A DNA stretch of 64,000 nucleotides from Planctomycetota bacterium (GTDB lineage: Bacteria > Planctomycetota > UBA1135 > JACQFD01), in contig JACQFD010000011.1 in the NCBI GenBank assembly GCA_016200225.1, positions 100,074 to 164,073 of the forward strand, given 5' to 3'. Every line of letters begins with the position of its first letter. Positions within the stretch are counted from its first letter, which is position 1. Shown in pieces: positions 45,851-54,892 of this stretch. The position numbers and the translations under genes are program-made. The notes beneath the pieces are model-generated. The model was not told the origin of the DNA, did not search any database, and was given only the letters and a program-made list of their open reading frames with translations.

Positions 45851-47794
45851 TTACGGTATGTAATACACGAGGATCGCGTGTCCAATCCTCGCGAACGGTT
45901 TGTGATTCACGATCCAGCGGCCGGGGACGAAGTATTTATAAAGTCCCGGCATCGGTTCGCCCGCCGTCGCGTTGGGATCAAAGCGTTCGAGCCACGTGAA
46001 TTGTTCATTTTCTCGGTGCAGCGTCGTTGTGTGGACGGCGAAAAGGCCGCGGCGCGGACCGATGCCGAGCGAATCGAAATCATAACCATAACGGGAAGGG
46101 TCGCCTTCGCCATAATAACGATAGGCGAGGCCGGATTTTAATATTGAATTAGCGATACCATCGCCATCGGCCGCGTTTCCTTCCGGCGTCCAGACGTGAT
46201 TCCATTTCTCCATATATTCATTATTTGGGAATCCGTTGGAGATCATCGGCTTCTGAGCAGTTAATTCGAGATCCTTTGCAAACAAAGCCAGCGCCGGCGC
46301 GTCCTGTCCCCAATCGTCGCCGACGCAGGCGACGCGCGCGCCGTCGTCGCCGCCGCCGGCGAGGATACTATAAAACATCGCTTCGTCGGGGTGGATGCTC
46401 CATGTCGCGAACAACGGACCGAGGAATGCAAACAATGCGACGACGAATTGTAGTCGCTGACGCGATGTGATCGTCGCGGCGGCGATGAATAATGGAAAGA
46501 GCGCCGGCAGAATATATTTAATGCCCAACTGCGCGTTGCTGAAGGAAAACTGGACGATTATTATTATCGGAAATACTAATAAAAACATCCGGTCGACGAG
46601 CGGACGTCCGGGCCAGCAGGCCGCCACAATTCCGGCGACGATCAATATTAGACTAACGATCGGAAGTTTCTGCGGAATGACCGCGAGATAATAATTTTTC
46701 CAACCGACGAACGCGTCGTATTCGCGGCCCGTGTCGGCGTCTTTTTTCTTTATTATTCCCGTCGATTCGCCTAACAAATAGCCGGCGTGGCCGATCTGGC
46801 CGGTTTCCGAAAGCGTATGATCGAGTCCTTTGATCGCCGTGAGCAGCGGAATGCCGCGGTGCCACCCGAAGAATGTCAATATCGGGCCGCGAATCATGTT
46901 GCGTTCGAGAATATTCGGTTTGCCCTCGGCATCTTTACTTTTCGCGAGGAACTTTCCGTGGCCCTTCACGCTGTCGAGGCTGCGCGTTTCGAAATGATAA
47001 CCGGCTGCGAATGTCGAGAACGCCGCCAGGCCGACGAAAATCATATTTAACAAAGGCCGCCAGCTTTTTTGTGAATATCCGGCCGACGCCGCCATCGCGA
47101 TCAGCGCCGGCGCGAGCAGCAGCGCAGTCAATTTGGATAATAATGCGAGGCCGACGCAGACGCCGGCGAGCAACACGGTCCACGCCGTGTTTTTAATCAT
47201 TGCATTGCGGAACGCCGCAAGCGCGATGAAACAAAAAGCCGCCGCCGGAAAATCAAGATTCGCGGTCGCGGCCGCCGCGATGCAGCTCGGATCGAACGCC
47301 GAAATCGCGAGCGCAGCCAGCCCGGCGAGCGGACCCGCCATCGCGGCGGCGACGGCGAACATTACAATATCAAGCAACAGTGCCAGCGCGACCACCGGCA
47401 GCCGCGCGAGATAAAGATTCCGCGCCTGCTGTTCGCCGTTGTGTTCATAAAAATACTGCTGCGGAAAATGCACGAGATCGCGCCATTGATCCGGGAAATC
47501 GTTATCTTTACAAGCGGCCACCGGCGCGCCGATCATCATTTTCGTGAGCGGCGGATGCTCGCGGTTTTCGGCGAAATCGCCGGTCTTTACATACGATACG
47601 CCCGCCGAAATGTAAAAATACTCGTCAAACGTCGGCCCCTTGATCTGCGGCGAGAGCGGCGAAAAAATATTCGTCGAGGGCGCCGCCGCGCTCAATAACA
47701 AAAGCGCATGGATCAAGACCAGCGCCCCCGCGATCCACTTCGCTTTGGCGCGCGTTTTATTAGTTAAAGAATCCCACACGAAAGAATCCCACAC
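45851..47794 (-). CDS. GT39-like membrane glycosyltransferase
   Basis: 647 residues, about 11-12 membrane helices. The first extracytoplasmic loop has KGPTFDEYFYISAGVSYVKT (catalytic Asp-Glu) and ENREHPPLTKMMIGAPVAAC, the classic pattern of the ArnT/PMT (GT39) class, which transfers sugars from polyprenyl phosphate. Later segments include NLDFPAAAFCFIALAAFR and FGWHRGIPLLTAIKG; the C-terminal part is soluble and ends in a YKYFVPGRWIVNHKP-like motif. It lies 21 nt after the DPM-like gene at 47816, which would supply its polyprenyl-linked donor. Confidence 0.85.
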   Translation of the reverse strand: MWDSFVWDSLTNKTRAKAKWIAGALVLIHALLLLSAAAPSTNIFSPLSPQIKGPTFDEYFYISAGVSYVKTGDFAENREHPPLTKMMIGAPVAACKDNDFPDQWRDLVHFPQQYFYEHNGEQQARNLYLARLPVVALALLLDIVMFAVAAAMAGPLAGLAALAISAFDPSCIAAAATANLDFPAAAFCFIALAAFRNAMIKNTAWTVLLAGVCVGLALLSKLTALLLAPALIAMAASAGYSQKSWRPLLNMIFVGLAAFSTFAAGYHFETRSLDSVKGHGKFLAKSKDAEGKPNILERNMIRGPILTFFGWHRGIPLLTAIKGLDHTLSETGQIGHAGYLLGESTGIIKKKDADTGREYDAFVGWKNYYLAVIPQKLPIVSLILIVAGIVAACWPGRPLVDRMFLLVFPIIIIVQFSFSNAQLGIKYILPALFPLFIAAATITSRQRLQFVVALFAFLGPLFATWSIHPDEAMFYSILAGGGDDGARVACVGDDWGQDAPALALFAKDLELTAQKPMISNGFPNNEYMEKWNHVWTPEGNAADGDGIANSILKSGLAYRYYGEGDPSRYGYDFDSLGIGPRRGLFAVHTTTLHRENEQFTWLERFDPNATAGEPMPGLYKYFVPGRWIVNHKPFARIGHAILVYYIP

Positions 47795-47815
47795 GGCGGT
47801 TCCGCGGCGGGCGGG

Positions 47816-48541
47816 CTACGCTTTTGTCCGCGCGCCGCCGGTGATCCGCTGCCAGCGGAGGCGGAATAACGTTCCGATCGCGCGGAAAATTTCTTTTTTT
47901 GATATTTTAGATTGTCCGGCGCGACGATCCTCGAAAATGATCGGCGTTTCGCCGATTGTAGCTTTTTCGCGATAGCACAATTCGAGCACTTCCTCGACGA
48001 ACGAATATCCCGTCGATTTGATAGAATCGCGCGGAATCTTTTTTAACAAATCGGCGCGATAGGCGCGGTAGCACCCCGTGCAGTCCTTATTCGGGAAACC
48101 TAACAATATTTTGGATACTAAATTCGAACCGCGGCTCAGGATCTGGCGGCTGATGCCCCAGTTTTTGGTGCCGCCGCCTGGTACGTAGCGCGAACCGATC
48201 ATCACGTCGTAGCTTTGGATGCCCGCCAAAATCGCGGGCAGATAGCGCGGATGGTGCGAAAAATCGGCATCCATCGTGCAGATCGGATCGTAGCCGCGCT
48301 CAAGACCCCAACTCATTCCGTCCAAAATTGCCGTCCCGAGGCCGAGTTTTCCCGGGCGTGCGAGCAGGTGAACGCGCGGCTCCGTTTTCATCAATTCGCG
48401 AACGAGTTGACCCGTGCCATCGGGGGAATTGTCGTCGACCACCAGCACGTTCGCCTCGGGCGCGTTTTCGAGGATCTCGCGCGCGAGGCTCTCGATGTTT
48501 TCGCGCTCGTTATAGGTGCTGCAGATGATGAGGGGTCGCAC
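47816..48541 (-). CDS. GT2 dolichol-phosphate-mannose-synthase-like transferase
   Basis: 241 residues. Opens IICSTYNERENIESLAREIL; nucleotide-sugar binding LVVDDNSPDGT; DxD-type metal motif TMDADFSHHPRYLP; VMIGSRYVPGGGTKNWG; RQILSRGSNLVSKILLG; and DCTGCYRAYRADLLKKI, all hallmarks of polyprenyl-phosphate mannose synthases. Lacks the C-terminal membrane helices of longer forms. Probably makes a polyprenyl-phosphate sugar for the GT39-like enzyme encoded next. Divergent from the gene at 48599. Confidence 0.92.
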   Translation of the reverse strand: MRPLIICSTYNERENIESLAREILENAPEANVLVVDDNSPDGTGQLVRELMKTEPRVHLLARPGKLGLGTAILDGMSWGLERGYDPICTMDADFSHHPRYLPAILAGIQSYDVMIGSRYVPGGGTKNWGISRQILSRGSNLVSKILLGFPNKDCTGCYRAYRADLLKKIPRDSIKSTGYSFVEEVLELCYREKATIGETPIIFEDRRAGQSKISKKEIFRAIGTLFRLRWQRITGGARTKA

Positions 48542-48598
48542 TGAATTCGATTCGCAGATCGTATTGAATTTTGAAACGTTACCTCAGACGCGGCGTGA

Positions 48599-50008
48599 AT
48601 GCGAACCGGACGTTTCACGGGAAGTCCGCGCGGAATTGTTGTAAATTCGCGGATCCAAGTGTCTTCCGCCCTGCGCAATACGTTGATTCTGCTCGCGGCC
48701 GGCATTGCGCTCGCGTTCGGCGCGCGCAAGCTGACGCCGCCAAAGCCCGATCCGCGCGCCCCCGTGAAGTCGCTGACGCAACCGACGCGCGACGATTATG
48801 AATATACAATTTTCATGAAGCGCGGCGCGTGGGCGGTCGGGTTGCGCCCCTACCTCGACGTGTTTTCGGAGTATCCGCCGCTCGCGACGTGGAGTTTCGG
48901 CATCCCTTTCTTTATTATTAAGAATCCCGAAGGCCCGCCCGCGGCCGCGCTCGAAAAAGTAAACACCGCGTCGATGCACTCGGAACTCGCGCTCGCGTAC
49001 GCCGATGTGTGGTGTGTACTGATGTGCCTCGCGTGGTTCGCCACGGCCGCGCTCACGGCGCTGCTCGCGGAATCATTAAATTTAAGTCCGGGCCGCGCGT
49101 TATTGATGTTAGGTCCGGCGAGTCTTTTTTGTGCATTGCAACGATTCGATCCGCTTCCGTCGCTCGCGATGACGGCGGCGCTGTACGCGTTTGTTAAAGA
49201 TCGATCGAACGCCGGATTCGCGCTGCTCGGCGCCGGAGTGATGTTAAAGATCTATCCCCTCGTCGCATTTTTTCTCGCGCTCGGATTTGTATGGAAGTCG
49301 CGCGGCGCGCGCGCAGCGATTTCGGGAACGCTTGTTTTTGTTGCAATACTTATTCTTTGCGAAGCTCCGGTTTTTATCAGCGGATGGAACGATCCCGCGT
49401 GGATGGCGAAGCACCGGCCCGCGTCGTTCCTCGGCATGGAACTAACAAAAACGCCGCTTGGTTCGGCGATCGCGGCGGTCGACGTGCCGTTCGCCTATCA
49501 GGGCGAACGCGACACGAACGCCGGTTCGTTTCCCGAACGACTGTTCCATGCGTGGTTCAACGTCGGAACGCACGACAATCTGCTGTTCGGCATCAAAATC
49601 CTTCATATACTGCAATTCGCCGCCGTGATTCCGGCCTTCTTGCTCGGATGGCTGCGTCCGAGAGCCAAAGTCCTCGTCGCCGCGACCGCGGCGATGGTGA
49701 CGGCGTTCGTGCTTTTTCATAATATATATTCCCCGCAGTTTCAGCTCTGGATCGTGCCGCTCGCGGCCGTCGCGGCGGGCGGGCGCCTCGGCCTCGCGGT
49801 GTGCGCCTGCGCGTTTGCGATCGACGTGGCGACGTACCTCCAATTTCCCATTCTCGCGCCGCAGGCGCATTTCGACCCCGCGACACAGCGAAATATTTAT
49901 CCGGCCGCCTTTTTGCCGATGGTCGATCTCCGACTGGCGCTGACGGCGGCGCTACTCGCGCTACTCAGTTTCGCGGCGTTGCGCCGACCGACGACACCCA
50001 ATCATTAA
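48599..50008 (+). CDS. GT87/DUF2029-like membrane glycosyltransferase
   Basis: 469 residues, about 10 membrane helices. The first loop has DDYEYTIFMKRG and GLRPYLDVFSEYPPLATWSF, the acidic and YPP motif typical of polyprenol-phosphate-mannose-dependent transferases (GT87/DUF2029). Other conserved segments: LMLGPASLFCALQRFDPLPS, GVMLKIYPLVAFFLALGFVW and FHNIYSPQFQLWIVPL. Probably adds a sugar to a surface glycan from a polyprenyl donor. The GT9 gene follows after 3 nt; the run 48599-57010 is continuous on the plus strand and likely one operon. Confidence 0.82.
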   Translation: MRTGRFTGSPRGIVVNSRIQVSSALRNTLILLAAGIALAFGARKLTPPKPDPRAPVKSLTQPTRDDYEYTIFMKRGAWAVGLRPYLDVFSEYPPLATWSFGIPFFIIKNPEGPPAAALEKVNTASMHSELALAYADVWCVLMCLAWFATAALTALLAESLNLSPGRALLMLGPASLFCALQRFDPLPSLAMTAALYAFVKDRSNAGFALLGAGVMLKIYPLVAFFLALGFVWKSRGARAAISGTLVFVAILILCEAPVFISGWNDPAWMAKHRPASFLGMELTKTPLGSAIAAVDVPFAYQGERDTNAGSFPERLFHAWFNVGTHDNLLFGIKILHILQFAAVIPAFLLGWLRPRAKVLVAATAAMVTAFVLFHNIYSPQFQLWIVPLAAVAAGGRLGLAVCACAFAIDVATYLQFPILAPQAHFDPATQRNIYPAAFLPMVDLRLALTAALLALLSFAALRRPTTPNH

Positions 50009-50011
50009 ATT

Positions 50012-51157
50012 ATGGAATTGTTTTTTCACCGCGACTGCGTTCATTACAGAAGCGACCGGCCGTGCGCGCCGCACAAGCGCGAGGGCGTCGTGTGCGACGG
50101 ATGTAAATATTACGTTCCGTCGCGGACCCGCGTGTTGATTGTTAAATTGGCGGCCGCGGGCGACGTGTTGCGGACGACGGCGATTCTCCCGGCGCTGCGG
50201 AAAAAGTATGAAAACGCGTCGGTGCACTGGGTGACGGCCGCGGGTTCGGCGCCGCTGCTCGACAAAAATCCAACCATCGACCGGATCATACCTTTCCATG
50301 GAAATTTTCCGGTCGAATTGTTAGTTGAAGAATTCGATGTGATCATGAATTTCGACGCGTCGGTCGACTCGGCCGCGATCGCCACCGCGGCGCGCGGCCG
50401 CGAACGCTACGGTTACGGCCTCGACCCCGCCGGTTTTTCGTTCGCATACCGCCCGTCGGGCGAGGCGTGGCTCGCGATGGGGTTGCGCGACGATTATAAA
50501 AAATCGAACCGCGAAACGTATCAGAATCATATATTACGAATCGCCGAATTGGAGGGTCCCGCCGAAAGCCCGCAATTGATATTAACGGACGCGGAGCGCG
50601 AATTCGGCGCCGCGAAAGCTAAAGAATACGGCATCCGCGAGGAGCAGCGCGTCGTCGGCCTCAACACGGGCGCGGGCGGGCGCTGGCCGCTCAAGCGCTG
50701 GACCGAGGAGGGTTTTTGTGAAATCGCGCGCCGGTTCGCGAACGCGGGCGCGGCGGTATTGTTACTTGGCGGACCCGAGGAGGTCGAACGCAACAAACGC
50801 CTCGTCGCGGCGACGCGAACGATCAAAAACGGCCGCGTCGTCGACGCGGGATGTAACAATACGATGCGACAATTCGCGGCGATCGTCGATCGGTGCGACG
50901 CCGTCGTGACGGGCGACACGCTCGCGATGCACGTCGCCACGGCGCTCGGGAAGCAGGTCGTGGCGCTGTTCGGGCCGACGTCGTCCGCCGAAATCGATCT
51001 TTTCGGCCGCGGCGAGAAAATAACAAGCACGGAGATGCCGTGCCTCGTTTGTTATTTGAATCAATGCGATCTCGATCCGAACTGTATGAATACAATTTCG
51101 CCCGACCGCGTCGAGCAGGCCGTGCTCCGCTGTCTCGCGTCTTCGATCGCGGGTTGA
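50012..51157 (+). CDS. GT9 heptosyltransferase-like enzyme with Cys-rich head
   Basis: 381 residues. The GT-B body has VLIVKLAAAGDVLRTTAILP, VGLNTGAGGRWPLKRWTEEG, AVLLLGGPEEVERNKRLV and DAVVTGDTLAMHVATALGKQ, the standard GT9 donor and acceptor signatures of ADP-heptose transferases. Unusual: a 35-residue N-terminal extension with four Cys (9, 18, 28, 31) and nearby His, spaced like a small zinc- or iron-binding module, and another Cys cluster near the C-terminus (PCLVCYLNQCDLDPNC). Overlap or near-contact with neighbours (3 nt each side) shows a tight operon. Confidence 0.9.
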   Translation: MELFFHRDCVHYRSDRPCAPHKREGVVCDGCKYYVPSRTRVLIVKLAAAGDVLRTTAILPALRKKYENASVHWVTAAGSAPLLDKNPTIDRIIPFHGNFPVELLVEEFDVIMNFDASVDSAAIATAARGRERYGYGLDPAGFSFAYRPSGEAWLAMGLRDDYKKSNRETYQNHILRIAELEGPAESPQLILTDAEREFGAAKAKEYGIREEQRVVGLNTGAGGRWPLKRWTEEGFCEIARRFANAGAAVLLLGGPEEVERNKRLVAATRTIKNGRVVDAGCNNTMRQFAAIVDRCDAVVTGDTLAMHVATALGKQVVALFGPTSSAEIDLFGRGEKITSTEMPCLVCYLNQCDLDPNCMNTISPDRVEQAVLRCLASSIAG

Positions 51158-51159
51158 GC

Positions 51160-51921
51160 ATGCCCGGCGGCGAGCGGAAAATCCGGCGCGTGATTATTAC
51201 AGTTCCGACGTGGAACGAATCGTTAAATATTCAATTGCTGACGGACGCGCTGCTCGCATTGAACGGCAAGGATATCGTTTATGAAGTGCTCGTCGCCGAC
51301 GACCATTCGCCGGACGGCACATGGAAACTCGTCGAGGACCGCGCGAAGACAGACCGGCGCGTGCATCTGTTGCATCGCACGGAGGATCGCGGCCGCGGCC
51401 GCGCCGGGCGCGACGCGTTCGTGAAAGCGCTCGCGATGGGCGCGGACGCGGCGGTGGAGATGGACGCGGATTTTTCGCACCCGCCGCGCTACATTCCGAT
51501 CATGATACAAAAACTCGAGGACGGCGCCGATCTCGTTCTCGGTTCGCGCGGCGTCGAAGGCGGCCGCGACCTCGGGCGGCCGTTTCTCCGGCGAATGATA
51601 ACAAAACTCGCGAATTTATATATTCGGGTCATGCTTGGGTTGAACGTCCGCGATTGCAACAGCGGTTTCCGCGCGTGGCGCGCGTCGGCGTTGCGCGCGG
51701 TGTCGGTCGAAAATACATTTTCGCAGGGTCCCGCGATCGTGCAGGAATTATTATTCAAGGCGCGGCGGCGAAAACTTAATATTACTGAAATTCCAATCGA
51801 GTTCGTCGAGCGCGAGCGCGGCGAAAGTTCGTTAACTTTCGGCAAATTAATGCAAGGCTACGTCATGGTGCTCCGGCTCCGGTGGCGGTCGCTCGCCGGA
51901 ACATTGTGGACGCGACAGTAA
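51160..51921 (+). CDS. GT2 polyprenol-phosphate sugar synthase-like
   Basis: 253 residues. VIITVPTWNESLNIQLLTDA, VLVADDHSPDGTWKLVEDRA, EMDADFSHPPRYIPIMIQKL, LGSRGVEGGRDLGRPFLRR, VRDCNSGFRAWRASALRAV and ITEIPIEFVERERGESSLTF make a complete DPM1-type domain, a second copy after 47816. No membrane helices. The ATG at 51160 comes 2 nt after the GT9 stop. Having two such synthases suggests two different polyprenyl-linked donor sugars. Confidence 0.92.
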   Translation: MPGGERKIRRVIITVPTWNESLNIQLLTDALLALNGKDIVYEVLVADDHSPDGTWKLVEDRAKTDRRVHLLHRTEDRGRGRAGRDAFVKALAMGADAAVEMDADFSHPPRYIPIMIQKLEDGADLVLGSRGVEGGRDLGRPFLRRMITKLANLYIRVMLGLNVRDCNSGFRAWRASALRAVSVENTFSQGPAIVQELLFKARRRKLNITEIPIEFVERERGESSLTFGKLMQGYVMVLRLRWRSLAGTLWTRQ

Positions 51922-51933
51922 AATATAATTACA

Positions 51934-53493
51934 GTGAAAAAAATAATTATTCCGATCGCACTCGTCGCGGCGCTGGCCGCGGCGTATTTTGTATTCTTCC
52001 ACGGCGGCGACCGGTTGCCTAATATTATTCTCGTCACCTGCGACACCCTGCGCGCCGATCGTTTACATTTGTACGGAAACCCGCGCGAAACGTCGCCGAA
52101 TCTCGACGCGCTCGCGAAGGAGTCGGTCGTCTTCGATCATTTTTATGCAAATTCCTCGTTCACGCCGCCGTCGCATGCGTCGATACTGACCGGGAGATAT
52201 GTTAGATCGCACGGGATATTGTGGTGGGATTCGAGCCTGTCGCCGGGCGTGAAAACGATCGCGGAATTGTTAGGAACGCCGAAGGGATCGACGACGGGCG
52301 CAGGTTACAATACGGGCGCATTCGTCAACTTGGAGAATTTTAGAAAGCTCGGCCTCACGCGCGGATTCGAACATGTTCGAAGCCGGACGTGGTTCACGGG
52401 GGAGGATTTAACAAAAGATTTCTTCGAATGGTTCGACGCGCAGAAGGACGGCCGCCCGGTCTGCTCATGGCTGCATTATTGGGATCCGCACCGACCGTAC
52501 GCGTATCGCGAATGGCAATATTTGCGGCCGCCGCCGAATAAGCAAAAATCGGAGTCGGAAATCGCGGCGATGCCGGAGATCGATCGTGATATTTACAAAC
52601 GGAGTTTTGAGGCCGGCGCGCGTCCAATGTTTACATTTAACGAAACGCTCTACGGCAAGGGTTCGCCCGGCGTCGGGCGAATGGATTATCATTATGATCG
52701 TCCGGTGAAGGATAAAGATAATAGCTACTTCGTTCCCGGCGAGCCGACTTCGCGGCCTTTCACCGATGACGATAACCGGTTTCTTATCGATCGCTTCGAC
52801 GGCGGCGTAAAATATACGGACCAGTGGCTCGGCGCGCTCGTCGACGGCCTGCGCGAGCGCGGCGCGCTGGATCATACATTATTAATTATCACCGGCGACC
52901 ACGGCGAATCGTTCACGGAGCGCGATGTCCAATATTTCGCGCACGATCCTTATCTTTATGAAGAGGTGACGCGCGTGCCGTGCATCATTCGATTTCCCGC
53001 GGGTGAATTTGGCGGAACTCGCGTTGCGAATCTTGGCCAAAGTGTCGATTTATTGCCGACAGTTTTTGAATATATCGGATTATCGAATCCGCCGCAACTG
53101 CAAGGATCGAGCTTGATCGATATAACAAATGTGCGATCGCTCGCGAGCCGTCAGGGGGATTTTGTGTACGCGCAGACGCAGGGAAAATTAAAGAACGAAG
53201 CGACTGGAAAATTCGAATTGGCCGGCAAGCAATTCGCCGTTCGGAGCGCGAATAAGCGACTCATCGCCGCGCCGCTCGCGGGAGGGCATTGGAATCTTGA
53301 ATATTACGATTTGAGCGCCGATCCCGGCGAGAAAAAGAATTTGCATGCGAAGCCGGCGCTTGCGGAGGAGGAATTATTATTAAAAGAACTTCAATCATGG
53401 CTCGGACGCATCCCATCGCCGCCGACGGGTGATCGCGACATGACGGACGAGGAGATTCGCGCGCTGATCACGGGCGGATATATTAAAAAATAA
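51934..53493 (+). CDS. Membrane-anchored alkaline-phosphatase-fold (sulfatase-like) enzyme
   Basis: 519 residues from a GTG. An N-terminal membrane anchor (IIIPIALVAALAAAYFVFF). Fold motifs: NIILVTCDTLRADRL (metal Asp37), FTPPSHASILTG, YWDPHRPY, KYTDQWLGALV, LLIITGDHGESF (metal Asp/His), and VDLLPTVFEYIG. At the nucleophile position of the sulfatase C/S-x-P-x-R motif there is Thr77 (TPPSH). Thr is the nucleophile in phosphoglycerol and phosphoethanolamine transferases, so a phospho-group transfer onto the glycan is more likely than sulfate removal. 12 nt after the GT2 gene; overlaps the next gene by 1 nt. Confidence 0.87.
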   Translation: MKKIIIPIALVAALAAAYFVFFHGGDRLPNIILVTCDTLRADRLHLYGNPRETSPNLDALAKESVVFDHFYANSSFTPPSHASILTGRYVRSHGILWWDSSLSPGVKTIAELLGTPKGSTTGAGYNTGAFVNLENFRKLGLTRGFEHVRSRTWFTGEDLTKDFFEWFDAQKDGRPVCSWLHYWDPHRPYAYREWQYLRPPPNKQKSESEIAAMPEIDRDIYKRSFEAGARPMFTFNETLYGKGSPGVGRMDYHYDRPVKDKDNSYFVPGEPTSRPFTDDDNRFLIDRFDGGVKYTDQWLGALVDGLRERGALDHTLLIITGDHGESFTERDVQYFAHDPYLYEEVTRVPCIIRFPAGEFGGTRVANLGQSVDLLPTVFEYIGLSNPPQLQGSSLIDITNVRSLASRQGDFVYAQTQGKLKNEATGKFELAGKQFAVRSANKRLIAAPLAGGHWNLEYYDLSADPGEKKNLHAKPALAEEELLLKELQSWLGRIPSPPTGDRDMTDEEIRALITGGYIKK

Positions 53494-54626
53494 TGAAGGG
53501 CTCCCGCGCCTCGAAGTTAACATTGTACGCGCTCTGCGCGCTGGGCCCCGCCGTATTCTTAATCAAAGCCGCCGTGAAACCGGAAGGGGATATTGTTCCA
53601 ATTCCATCGGCAATTCCCGCGATGCCCGTTATTGTTATTACCGTCGGCGGTGTTTCGCCCGCCGATCTCGAGGGGGCGCGTTCGGCCCTGCCGATGCCGA
53701 ACACAACGGCGCTGCTCCGACACGGCGTACAGTTTAGTTCGTCGCTCAGCGGCGCGCCTGCGGGGGCGCCATTTGATATTAGCGTTCTGACGGGATCGTT
53801 TCCTCCGGATCACGGCGTCGCGACGGATACTAATAAAATGAATCCGTCCTTTCCGACGCTGGCGACCGAAATCGCGCGCCAGTCGGCCGAAAAACGAATT
53901 CCCTTTCCGTCGGCGGCATTTATCAATTCCAACCTCGGCACGGCGGCGGGTGTGCAGGCGGGATTCGAACAATTTAAAGAAAAGCCGGGAGTCGCCGCGA
54001 CCGAACTCGCGGCGGATTTCGATACATGGCTCGGAGCGGCGTCGCCGCCGCGGTTTTTCGCGTGGCTCGACTTCGGCGACGCGCGCGCGGCGGGCGACCG
54101 GCGCGCCGCATTGTTAAAAATCGACGAAGCGATCGGTAATATTACCAAAATGCTGCGCCGGCGCAGGATTTCGGGCGATTGTCTCCTGATGCTCGCGACC
54201 GATCCGGGTCCTACCAAACTCGGGGGGCGCGACACGTCGTGGTCCGCGCCGACCGGCGTTCTCGGAATCCAGCTTCCTTATGATTATAAAATCGGCCAGA
54301 TCTGTCCGATCGCGCTGTCGGCGGTCGATCTCGCGCCGACGGCGCTCGAAATGTTAAGAATGGCGGCGCCGCCCGCGTGGCGCGGCCGGGCGCGCGCGAA
54401 ACTCGATATTGCGAAATTCGTCTGCACCGGCCCCGCGGTCGCCGGGCCGTTTTCCACCGTGGATGCCGGCGACGTGTGGATCGCGCGGCAGGGCGCCCAG
54501 ACGCTCTGGTCGACGGCGGCGGGCGGTGTGTTATTATTTGTCGACGACGCAAATGCGCAAAGCACGACGGTGCCGGCCGCGCTTTTGAGCGCGGCGGTCG
54601 CGGCGGCCGCGCCGCGAAATCGTTAA
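53493..54626 (+). CDS. Degenerate alkaline-phosphatase-fold pseudoenzyme
   Basis: 377 residues, with an N-terminal membrane segment. It aligns with its upstream neighbour (VIVITVGGVSPADL to NIILVTCDTLRADR; DISVLTGSFPPDHGVATD to ASILTGRYVRSHGI; LLMLATDPGPTKLGGRDT to LLIITGDHGESFTERD), but the nucleophile region reads GAPFD, the first metal Asp is Gly, and the Asp-His pair has lost its His. It probably folds alike but cannot catalyse. Coupled by a TAATG overlap, so the two products may form a pair. Confidence 0.75.
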   Translation: MKGSRASKLTLYALCALGPAVFLIKAAVKPEGDIVPIPSAIPAMPVIVITVGGVSPADLEGARSALPMPNTTALLRHGVQFSSSLSGAPAGAPFDISVLTGSFPPDHGVATDTNKMNPSFPTLATEIARQSAEKRIPFPSAAFINSNLGTAAGVQAGFEQFKEKPGVAATELAADFDTWLGAASPPRFFAWLDFGDARAAGDRRAALLKIDEAIGNITKMLRRRRISGDCLLMLATDPGPTKLGGRDTSWSAPTGVLGIQLPYDYKIGQICPIALSAVDLAPTALEMLRMAAPPAWRGRARAKLDIAKFVCTGPAVAGPFSTVDAGDVWIARQGAQTLWSTAAGGVLLFVDDANAQSTTVPAALLSAAVAAAAPRNR

Positions 54627-54674
54627 TAATACTAAAAACGACGGCGGGCACTCGAAAGATCTTTAATATCGCCG

Positions 54675-54884
54675 ATGAAGACCCTCTTATATCAATCGGG
54701 CAGGCTCCTGCAGGCCGTCGGCATGGCTGTCGTCCTCGTCGGGATTTTTCTTAGCGTCGAGGAGGGCGTGAAGGAAACGGGCACGAGCGGGTTCCATTCG
54801 ATGGCGATCGAATTTCGATATTTGGGCATCGGCGGCGCGGTTTTTATTGTTGGATTTCTGATCTCGCGGTTTTCGGCGAAATAA
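54675..54884 (+). CDS. 69-residue membrane protein
   Basis: Two membrane helices (LLQAVGMAVVLVGIFLSV and YLGIGGAVFIVGFLISRF) joined by a short loop with EEGVKETGTSG. Ends in a basic FSAK. It fills the space between the pseudoenzyme and the radical SAM gene with short gaps (48 and 8 nt) on the same strand. I do not recognise a family. Small size, but the clean helices and operon position support a real gene. Confidence 0.65.
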   Translation: MKTLLYQSGRLLQAVGMAVVLVGIFLSVEEGVKETGTSGFHSMAIEFRYLGIGGAVFIVGFLISRFSAK

Positions 54885-54892
54885 ATATTACA

